64,000 nucleotides of DNA from Tubulanus polymorphus. Taxonomy: Eukaryota > Nemertea > Palaeonemertea > Tubulaniformes > Tubulanidae. Location: contig NC_134034.1 in NCBI RefSeq assembly GCF_964204645.1, positions 13,769,962 through 13,833,961 of the forward strand, read 5' to 3'. The translations under genes were made by a program, and so were the position numbers. Shown one piece after another: positions 55,201 through 64,000 of the stretch. Under the pieces are notes generated by a model that saw only the letters and a program-made list of their open reading frames with translations, made no database searches and had not been told where the DNA came from. Within the stretch, counting starts at the first letter, position 1, and each line of letters begins with the position of its first letter.

Positions 55201-58200
55201 TCATCTAATTCACAAATGCCTAACTAATATATAGATAAGCTTCTCGTGTATATCTTGTATTTGCTGGATTCCACAGTAAAGTGTTAAATGCTACTTCTTT
55301 TTCGTTCATGTTCCATTAATCTTTATTTTACGCCAATTTTATCTCTTATATTAATGTTTTTGGTGTAAAGTTATTTGTATTCAGTAAGTGGCTATTGTTT
55401 TTCCGATTCGAACCTGTATAACTCTTTGAACGGGCAATCGGGATTTGCTTAGCCGCATTTGAATTTAGTATCATCTCTTATTTTACGAAAATTAGAATTT
55501 CAACTACTTACCTAGAATATTGTCAATGAAAAAAGATAAGATTAATTTTGGCAGATTTATATCTCTGGTTACGTAAGCCGACAGCTGCATATCAGAACTT
55601 CTCGGTTAAAAATGAAAATTTTGAATAACCGAAAATCTAAATCGATATGTAATTAACTTTTCATCCATTTTTCAGTCGAGCGGTGGAAGAAGCCGAGCGA
55701 TGTCCGGTGACTTGGAACCGAAATCGCCGAATCGTGCTGCCGCGCAACACGGCAATAATTCAACCAGTTCGACCGGTGGCGCCACCTGCGGGATGCCGTC
55801 GAAGTTATTCACTAATCGTACAAAGTGTATAATTTGGGGAATGCAGCCTCGCGCCGTTCAGGGAATGCTCGATTTCGATCATGTCTGCTCGCGTAAAGAG
55901 CCGTCTGTCGTCGCGATGATTTATCCATTCACGTGAGTACAATTAGTTATCAACCACCAGCTGACCTCACCAGATGGCGTGCTTGGCAGTAGGACATACT
56001 TATTTTAATGCCACCAGATGGCGTGCTTGGCAGTAGGACATACTTATTTTAAGGCCACCAGATGGCGTGCTTGGCAGTAGGACATACTTATTTTAATGCC
56101 ACCAGATGGCGTGCTTGGCAGTAGGATAATCTTATTTTAAGGCCACCAGATGGCGAGCTTGCATTCATTTGTTTCAACTAGAAGTGCGTTGTTTTCTCTT
56201 CAGCGGTGATCATAAGCAGAAGTTTTACTGGGGACATAAAGAGATATTGATTAATATCTATAAGAGTATGGATGATGCGATGAAGAAACATCCGGATGCC
56301 GATACATTGATCAGTTTCGCTTCATTGAGATCAGCGTATGAGAGTACATTAGAAACACTTCAATATAAACAGGTCAGTCTCTCACTGGCTGTTTAATTCG
56401 ATGATGTGTTATATTCCACCTCATACGTCATAAATTGTTTCTCTGCTGTAGATTCGAACTATAGCGATTATTGCTGAAGGAATCCCGGAGAATTTAACCA
56501 GACAATTGAATAAAACAGCCGCCGAAAAGGGGGTCACCATCATCGGCCCAGCGACGGTAAGTCTGAGTCATTTGTCGCGGATATTTATGCGGAGATATAT
56601 TTTTCGCTGGTATTTTATTTCTGTGTATGTGTTATTTCACAGGTCGGTGGTATTAAACCTGGTTGTTTTAAGATCGGTAATACAGGAGGAATGTTGGATA
56701 ATATTCTATCATCAAAGCTCTACAGACCAGGAAGGTAAATATTCACATCTATTGTGTAGGATACTGGATACACGTCTATTAGTTACTTATATTGTACAAT
56801 GTTTGACTGGTGCTGCCATCTTTCAATAGACATTATAACTAATTAACAATTACATGGATACACCGCGTAACGCAGTACTAGCAAAGTCCATTACCAGTTT
56901 ATACACCGCACCAAAAGGGTTAAGAGGGTTTTAGATTCGTAATGCCTAATCGTATCTTTGTTTTAGTGTTGCTTACGTGTCGCGGTCCGGAGGAATGTCG
57001 AATGAACTGAACAATATAATCGGTATGAACACGGACGGTGTGTACGAGGGCGTCGCGATCGGTGGTGACCGTTACCCGGGTACCACGTTCCTCGATCACA
57101 TCATGCGATACAACGCCGACCCAGAAATCAAAATGATCGTCATTCTCGGCGAGGTCGGCGGCACCGAAGAGTACAAGATCGTCGAAAATATTAAAAACGG
57201 CACGATCGCCAAACCGATTGTGGCGTGGTGTATCGGAACGTGCGCCAAAATGTTCACGTCGGAGGTACAGTTCGGACACGCCGGCTCGTGCGCCCAAGCC
57301 GACGCCGAGACAGCGACCGCCAAGAATCAAGCGTTGAAAAGCGCAGGCGCCTCGGTTCCGAATACCTTTGATGAACTCGGTGAAATCATCAAGTAAGTTT
57401 CATCAATTAGTCATTAATTGGATTGATTAATTAGCACTTAATTGATTTAAGATTTAATAAAGAATAATATAATTAATATATTACCGGTAAGTGTCACTTA
57501 TAAATTGTCTGCTAACCCACTAGATCATACTAAGATTACCTTGTAGATGGCGACACTGTCTATCCCATTGTGAAGCGATTCAAATCGTATCATCTGCTAC
57601 CCATGGGATTGATTTTACCCTATAGCTGGCGCCACTGTCTGTATCACTGTGAAGCAGTACGCAGTCGCAGTAGATTTAATTAAGCTCCTTTAATTAAACT
57701 CTACAGATTTCACTGTTATTTTTTCACTTTCACAGGAGTGTTTATGAGAAATTGTTGGCTGACGGTGCCATAGTACCGAGAGAAGAGGTACCCCCTCCTA
57801 CCGTACCCATGGACTACGCTTGGGCCAGAGTAAGTTATCCACTGGGCAGTTTCTGCGTTTAGATTCAGGGCATAGGCGGGCTTTAGTCTTAAGACTAGCT
57901 TGAATATATAATTAGAGCGAGTTAGATTCGCTTTAAGCCTTATAGGATTTATGAGAACTGTGGCCAGAAGTTGTATGTTTGTGAAGGCAAGCGTAGATTG
58001 AGAATTGCACGTTTAGTTGTATTATTTGCAGGAGTTGGGGTTGATTCGTAAACCGGCGTCGTTTATGACGAGTATCTGCGATGAACGAGGACAGGAATTA
58101 CTTTACGCCGGTATGCCGATTACTGAAGTGTTTAGTCAAGATATAGGTCTCGGGGGCGTGCTGTCTTTATTGTGGTTTCAACGCAGGTACGTTTCAGTAA

Positions 58201-61200
58201 ACCACTCTCTCCGCTTGATTTCACAGTACAGTCCCTATTTGATGAATGTTGAACTTGCGACCAATTCCGCAGTTGTGAGTTAGAGTTAACTCTGAGTTTA
58301 AGTTAGCTCATTTTCAATCAGTTAACTCAGAGGTAAATCTTAACTCGGAACTGTGGAACTGGACCCTGTAGTTTCGAAGATATCATTAAAGTTTTCTCTG
58401 TTGATGCGTCAAGGTTACCGAAATACGCGACAAAGTTTATCGAGATGTGTTTGATGGTGACTGCCGATCACGGACCCGCAGTCTCCGGTGCTCACAACAC
58501 GATTGTCTGCGCACGCGCCGGAAAAGACTTGATCTCGTGTTTAACTTCAGGATTACTCACTATCGTAAGTACAGTCCGAGTCCGAGTCCGAACGGCTTAA
58601 CGCTGTGTATAGAAGTTTTAAAAAAGCATTGAGCGCCACCAGTGTTGACATTAGAATTAAATTCGATACATAACAAAATTGAAAAGGCTTCCCTAATGGT
58701 GAAAGGATAGGGAGTTGACGTATTTGACCAGTTGTGTTATACGAGATACAGTTACTCAGACCTCTGCAGGTTCAGAGCTATTCTCATTTCCCACATCACG
58801 TCTAACTGCTTAACATCTACATTAGGAATGTAGGCCTACATTATATCCAGACTTTGTTCTATTCATAGTAAGTCACGGTGCCCATCTTGTGCCTAACCTG
58901 GTGTTTAAGCCCCTGGTAGGCACTACCCCTGCGAACATAAATCATAATATACATCACTAATCAATCAATCAATCACATAAACATTTATATAGCGCCTGTT
59001 CCACTAATGCAGTCTTCACCGGCATCACTAAAACATGGAATTGGAATTACGATGGAATGTTCGTATTTTTTCAGGGAGATCGTTTCGGTGGAGCTCTGGA
59101 CGCAGCCGCGAAACAATTCATGGAAGCTTACGATAACGGTGAACATCCGATGGAGTTTGTTAACGGAATGCGTAAAAAAGGTCAACTGATTATGGGTATC
59201 GGTCATCGCGTTAAATCGGTACGTTTTACCTTTGGAATCCTCGTAGACTTGCATTTTATTTTTCAATTTTCCATGTTCTTTAATGGCATACAGAGTTCCC
59301 TGATTGTCAACTCGGTGAAATATTTACAGCAGTCCCAACACGCTACCGAGTTCCCTGATTCTCAACTCGGTGAAATATTTACAGCAGTCCCAACACGTTA
59401 CCGAGTTCCCTGATTCTCAACTCAGTGAAATATTTACAGCAGTCCCAACACGCTACCGAGTTCCCTGATTCTCAACTCGGTGAAATATTTACAGTTCCAA
59501 TGCTTCTCATTGAATATTTGTAGTTCCCTGATTCTCATGTTCTTTTTTGTTATATTCTAGATTAATAACCCGGACATGAGAGTAGTCATCTTGAAAAACT
59601 ACGCGAAGGAACACTTCCCGTCGACTCCTCTGTTGGACTACGCTTTTGAAGTTGAAAAAATCACCACCTCTAAGGTAAGATAATAGACATCACACTAGTG
59701 ACACCTGGTGGATACTGGAGAGACTGTCGATGTAGCGATGACTTGCACCGAGGTGCAAAGTGCCACAAAATTCAGATTTAGCAGTTTGAAATAATTTTCT
59801 TTTCTCCGTTGTTTCCAGAAACCGAATCTCATCTTTAACGTCGATGGTTTTATCGGTGTCGCGATGGTCGATTTACTGAGAAACTGTCAATGTTTTACAC
59901 GGTGAGTAGATATTAACTGTTAGAAATCCAGAACTCAGTTCCATGATTTCCGAGAACTTGTGACCCCCACTCCTGACCGAGTTATAGTCATATATAAAGT
60001 TTGTCGTAATTTCAGGGAGGAAGCACAAGAGTATATTGAAATAGGAACTTTGAACGGATTGTTTGTACTCGGTCGCAGTATGGGATTCATCGGTAAGTTC
60101 AGCACCGACACCTCCCACCCCTTCCTGTCCTCATCCGCTTACCTTACACCCCTTCAGCAAACAGTTAACACCATCAACAGACTTTTCTAATAAAGATGAC
60201 TACCTCCTTAAAATCTGTCCCTCAATGACATCAGGGAATACCATTTATTTTTGAACTGACCTTTTGAACTTTAAACCAGCAATTTGGGGATGTCATCAGG
60301 GATTTTCAGAGGGGGAAGTAGACATTTTTCCAAGAAAGGTCCTATGAAGACCCTGGCACCAGGTGGCATCCGAAGCGTGGCCAGGATTTTAAAAGTTGTA
60401 GAGGCAAAAATATAAAATACATGTATTTTATCATTATATAAATATTTTGAGAGTTGATACATATAACTAATTTAGACTCTTAGACTCGTCCGGCATGTGA
60501 TGTGAATTGATTTAAATCAAAAGGTGTTTTAAAAATGGTGAACTTTGCCAAAACAGTTACAAAGCTTCAAAATACTGGCTGCGCCCCTGTGCATTACTGT
60601 CATATCCCAATATTAATGTGGTGTACATTAGAATTAGTCGCTGTCTTCGCAGTTTGTTTCTGATTCGAACGATTGAATTATATTTTACCAAATGAAATTC
60701 TGAAGTAGATTTAATTTGATTTTTTTGTGGAAATGATACAGTGTTCGTATATATCACGGTTAATGTTTCCTACATCTATAGCTCCTGATTCTTCAAATGC
60801 CTCGTTATTCTGAAGCTTTCGTTTACAGCTCGGATATAGGTTTCTACAATTGCGGGAGATTTATTTTTCCAATTCCACAGTTGCGTGGAATCAATTCGAA
60901 CCTGGATTCTATGTATTTCGAAGTTGTTTTGGTTTGATATCATGCGGGGGCCGGTTGCTCAAAAGTTGGTTAAAGATAACCGACCGTTGAATACCATAGT
61001 AACAATGAAATTTCAATTGTCACCATATCAACTATCCACTGGTTAACTCTAACCAACTTTTGAGCAACCGGCCCCAGCTGTACTTTAACTCACAACAGTT
61101 GAAGTTAACTTTTTGATCAGACAAAACCATTTGACATTTGGCACCTTCATCCGAGCTGTATATGTACGTGTAGTTCGTCTGCTGTAGTACATGTAAACAC

Positions 61201-62103
61201 ATGCATGTTTGTACATGTTCATGTTTGTACATGTACCGTCTGCTGCATGGTTGTACGGCTGTTTTCTCGTTGTTTCCGTTTACTAGGACATTATTTGGAC
61301 CAGGTTCGTATGAAACAGGGTCTCTATCGACACCCGTGGGACGATATCGATTATATTCTGCCGGAAGGACACGAAATGCCGCAACAATAAACCGATCAAC
61401 GGGCAGACGTGGTTTGTATGTTTGAACATTCGTATTTAACAGTTTTCTAACCGGGCTTTGCAAAGTTTTGGATAATGGGAATTTTTTTCCAGGCCCTTGA
61501 AAGCTATAGGAATTCAGTTTTTTTTCTCTATATTGAGAAAGTGTCGAAAATCGGTTAATGGTCTCAATATGAAATTTTCCTTGTGTTTAGAATTTTTAGA
61601 ACACATTTAATGACAAACTTTATGAAAACTCTTGGTCGATGGTATTGATAATTGGTACTTATTTCCGTTGAATGGACCTAGACATAGCTTGTTCTAGGTT
61701 CGGGATGTGTAACTTAGGGGTATGGAAAAGTTACGGAATATGAAATTGGGAAACCCGTAAGAACCCTGAATTAAATAGTCATCGAGTGTTTTTACAAACC
61801 TGGACCCAGTTCCACGGTTCAGAGTTGGAAATATTACTTAAACGTTGAACTGCGGAACTGGCTTCAGAGTATGGTTGAATTGAGTTTGACGACTAACAGC
61901 TTTTATCACTTTCATTCTGTAACTTGTGAATTTAATTTGTTGAAAGTTTCGCAAGAATTTTATCGTATTTTTTTCATGATTGACTTTCAGGACATTATTT
62001 GGATCAGAAGCGTTTGAAACAAGGTCTTTACAGACATCCGTGGGACGATATCTCTTACATCATGCCTGAATCCGATCAAACCAACGAACAACAGCAGCAA
62101 TAA
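49215..62103 (+). CDS. ACLY: ATP-citrate synthase (ATP-citrate lyase), 21 coding exons
   Basis: Makes cytosolic acetyl-CoA and oxaloacetate from citrate, CoA and ATP. Exons: 49215-49367, 49666-49788, 50328-50581, 50807-50886, 51408-51657, 52119-52255, 53602-53793, 54077-54210, 55676-55932, 56204-56372, 56452-56556, 56643-56734, 56967-57392, 57736-57829, 58032-58186, 58414-58564, 59075-59218, 59561-59674, 59819-59901, 60016-60092, 61991-62103. Phases match throughout: 1100 aa, human 1101. The N-terminal ATP-grasp/citrate half has [21 protein letters not shown] and GGGASVIY. A low-complexity linker lies near residues 440-490. The CoA-ligase part has the phospho-histidine in FGHAGSC (His753), and the citrate-synthase-like end has [13 protein letters not shown] and IMGIGHRV. 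A 5' UTR intron (48369-49171) precedes the ATG. An alternative last exon at 61287-61390 gives 1097 aa. Introns 5, 9 and 17 are filled by minisatellites. Confidence 0.97.
51686..51965. repeat. ~65-bp minisatellite in ACLY intron 5
   Basis: About 4.3 copies of a 65-66-bp unit with CCCCCTATGACATCATC, AAATCTATAGACCCTTTCAA and TATGTCTGCC. Confidence 0.9.
53110..53180 (-). repeat. tRNA-like relic
   Basis: AAGGGATTCGAACCCACTAC on the + strand is a box B in reverse (GGGTTCGAATCCC). Flanking GACTCGTGAGG/TCACTCGTCAA pieces look like remains of an acceptor stem. No complete cloverleaf. It lies in ACLY intron 6. Confidence 0.4.
55676..55932 (+). other. ACLY exon 9: linker with basophilic kinase site
   Basis: This exon encodes the variable linker. 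It begins [18 protein letters not shown] fits R-x-R-x-x-S with the serine at residue 451, close to the position of human Ser455, the site phosphorylated by AKT/PKA. A proline-directed SP (Ser458, in PKSPNR) follows. The surrounding linker is not conserved and is rich in Asn, Ser, Thr and Gly. Confidence 0.6.
55962..56165. repeat. 44-bp minisatellite in ACLY intron 9
   Basis: About 4.5 copies of a 44-bp unit with CACCAGATGGCGTGCTTGGC and AGTAGGACATACTTATTTTA. It makes up most of the 271-bp intron. Confidence 0.93.
59285..59535. repeat. ~55-bp minisatellite in ACLY intron 17
   Basis: About 4.5 copies of GAGTTCCCTGATTCTCAACT, CGGTGAAATATTTACAG and CAGTCCCAACACG. It makes up most of the 342-bp intron. 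Confidence 0.93.
60947..61075. mobile_element. MITE with ~35-bp terminal inverted repeats
   Basis: 129 bp. The left end GGGGCCGGTTGCTCAAAAGT (then TGGTTAAAGATAACC) is matched by the right end read in reverse (GGGGCCGGTTGCTCAAAAGT, then TGGTTAGAGTTAACC), 33 of 35 bases. No clear target-site duplication. It lies in ACLY intron 20, about 210 bp before the alternative last exon. Confidence 0.9.
61287..61390 (+). other. ACLY: Alternative last coding exon of ACLY (exon 21a)
   Basis: After acceptor TTTACTAG, the exon reads [20 protein letters not shown] and ends HEMPQQ-stop. It is in the same phase (1) as exon 21b and encodes the same C-terminal motif. It therefore competes with 21b for the exon 20 donor at 60092. 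An ATTAAA at 61770 could end the transcript before 21b. It is less like vertebrate ACLY (QVRMKQ) than 21b (QKRLKQ). Confidence 0.85.
61770..61775 (+). other. Possible polyadenylation signal for the exon 21a isoform
   Basis: ATTAAA 380 bases after the exon 21a stop and 216 bases before exon 21b, so an early 3' end is possible. Confidence 0.35.
61991..62103 (+). other. ACLY: Canonical last coding exon of ACLY (exon 21b)
   Basis: After acceptor TGACTTTCAG it reads [20 protein letters not shown], then [13 protein letters not shown] and a glutamine run before the stop. It is the closer match to the conserved ACLY C-terminus. The 3' UTR follows; the first exact AATAAA is far downstream at 63391, so the true end is uncertain. 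Confidence 0.92.
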
Positions 62104-62957
62104 AAACCGATCCAGCGTTCGGTAAAACATGGCTTTCAACGATCAACCGCTTGTTAGAAAGAAAAAGAAGCGACTAGTATCAAAAATAGGTGTATTGTAC
62201 TTGAAAATCTTATTTTAGCAAATAGATATTCTTCTAAATTCAAAATAGGTACCTTGGATACTAAACGATCTGGTGGCCTCAATTTGCATTTCGAATGATT
62301 TATGATGAAATATTTGGATCAATTCTTTGTATTGTATTTTTAGTCCCCTGTATAAAACACTTCTACGCTTCGTTTTATATCAAACGGGTTTTTGTTATGC
62401 AGGATTTTTTCGTCAAAATTAGAATTAGGATTTGAATCGAATGGGTGAAAAATATTCCAGCTACCCTAGTAGCTATTTCTGTAGAAATCTGTTTCGTAGA
62501 GGAAGGGCGTGTATGTTCAGGGACTATTCGACCTATTGCAACATTTGTCACCCCAGAATTCTATACTTCCTGTCTATTTTGACCAATCGTAATTGAGATG
62601 TAAACAGCAATAACCGACCGAACATTCCAATGTTTGATATATTTTAGAATATTCGCGTTGTTTATTTATACGTTAATTAAATTCTTCGATATATTTGGGA
62701 AAGATTTATTTCTGCTTCTCGGAAATATGTAATCATTCTATCGGGGCTTTGAAATTGTAGCTAGAATCTTGATAATGATTTGTAAGTTTGTGTATAGATC
62801 TATGTTTCGGGCTGGTTGGAGGAAAATGTGCCGTCAGGGCAACATAGGAATGGTGGGGTGTAACAGGGGGAAAATGGGGTATGGAAACTGGAGCTAAATA
62901 TTGGATTTCTGATTCTGCTTGATTCGGTGATCGACTTCTCGATCTGAAAGCATATTA

Positions 62958-63162
62958 CAGTAAAAACCCCGCTTAATCCGGATCATTTTGGAACTGATGA
63001 CATTTTTAAGGTCTATGAAAAATTCCGGATTAATAACACCGGATTAAACGTTAATTTTACATGTCGTGTACATGTATGTACGTACATGGCGACTGTAAAA
63101 TGATAACTGGATCAGATCAAAATCATGTCGAGATTGATCCGGATTTAAAGCGGGTTCCGCTG
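62958..63162. mobile_element. Tigger/pogo-like MITE with TA target duplication
   Basis: 205 bp starting CAGTAAAAACCCCGCTTAAT (then CCGGATCA) and ending with a near complement (TGATCCGGATTTAAAGCGGG, then TTCCGCTG). Both ends are flanked by TA (62956-62957 and 63163-63164). The CAGT...AACC...CCGGAT ends are typical of pogo/Tigger-class DNA transposons. There is no transposase. It lies downstream of ACLY. Confidence 0.85.
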
Positions 63163-64000
63163 TAATATACGTAATCAGTGCTAAGTGAAAGACTACTATG
63201 CCAAACTCGAAATCCACTCACAGGGCTACAATGAATCCCCTCACAGTCAGTAGGTTTAACGCCTTTCTCATTAATCAGAGAACTCTCACCATAAAAACAG
63301 TTTTTGAGATATGATTTGTTAGATTAAACAGCAGACTTGCTCTGATTGGCTGAGACGCCTCTCGGTCTTTAGATAATTTTTCAAAAGTTGAATAAAGTTG
63401 ATGCATTGTTCAAGGTTAAACCACTGCTATGATGGGATTCTTCTGCTCCTGGACTCGAATCCACTCAACTCCTCTTAACAGAGGAGATATATCAATATAT
63501 ATCTGAATATTAATATCACATGTTGTCATTCGTGATTGATGTGTAGTAAATAGCTATAGGATTTCATCGATGTTAGAGGGTAGAGATGGATGTTTACTGT
63601 AATATAGTATAGGCTCCAGATCCGAATGTGCGATACAAGGTTTCGTGGGCCGTACGTGGTCTTTATCTTAAGACCATTTAAAATTGCTCCTAGGACTCAG
63701 ATTCACAGTTGTAAGAAGTGTGTCTGCACTAAACTGCGCAACTGGACATTCTAATCATGGCTCCCTGTTATATCTCAATCTGAAATCAATGTTGTACGAA
63801 TCAGCCGCATTTTTTTATTTCGAGAAATTGTTAAGTCTCAAAAACCTATCTAGTATTCGTCGGTGTCGTGGTTCGGCCTTTTTCTATCCCAACTCATCTT
63901 TATTAATCTTCCGAGTGAAAATTACTGCAGTATTTATTGTATTGTTCTCTATCTGATGTGCTATACTGTTTTATGCAGGGTCCGATCTCGGGAATGAAGG

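Overview
This is animal nuclear DNA. Genes are split by GT-AG introns, and the window holds rhodopsin-class receptors, a GPI-anchored Ly6 protein, full-length CCDC93 and ATP-citrate lyase, a nuclear tRNA-Ser, tRNA-derived SINEs, MITEs and many minisatellites. A proline iminopeptidase pair together with orphan-type receptors points to a marine invertebrate, probably a lophotrochozoan such as a mollusc, annelid or brachiopod. That placement is inference; no species is claimed. All exon models were built by hand from splice sites, reading phase and remembered protein families.

Layout. 1-7.2 kb: no convincing gene, but a perfect 48 x 28-bp minisatellite at 4027-5370. 7.7-12.5 kb (-): a three-exon Ly6/three-finger GPI protein whose first intron contains an intronless GPCR on the + strand. 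14.1-19.3 kb (-): a four-exon gene for an acidic protein ending in a segment like the end of a protein kinase domain; its first intron contains a second intronless + strand GPCR. 19.3-22.7 kb: intergenic, with CpG-rich DNA and a dispersed 38-bp repeat. 22.7-29.2 kb (+): two tandem paralogues for small secreted cysteine-rich proteins, each starting with a two-codon exon (ATG AAG) and separated by a perfect 40 x 24-bp minisatellite. 29.4-30.1 kb: a 92-bp tandem array. 30.7-38.5 kb (-): two tandem seven-exon proline iminopeptidases, the first with a tRNA-Ser(GCT) in intron 1. 40.3-47.6 kb (-): CCDC93, 18 coding exons, about 626 aa. 49.2-62.1 kb (+): ATP-citrate lyase, 21 coding exons, about 1100 aa, with two duplicated alternative last exons. 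CCDC93 and ACLY are divergent and appear to share a promoter region near 48 kb.

The genes do not form one pathway. CCDC93 (endosomal recycling) and ACLY (cytosolic acetyl-CoA) are conserved housekeeping neighbours. The rest is a lineage-specific landscape of receptors, secreted proteins and tandem duplicates. The most notable items are the paired last exons of ACLY, the two antisense-nested receptors, the undescribed cysteine-rich pair, and the short protein carrying only a kinase tail.
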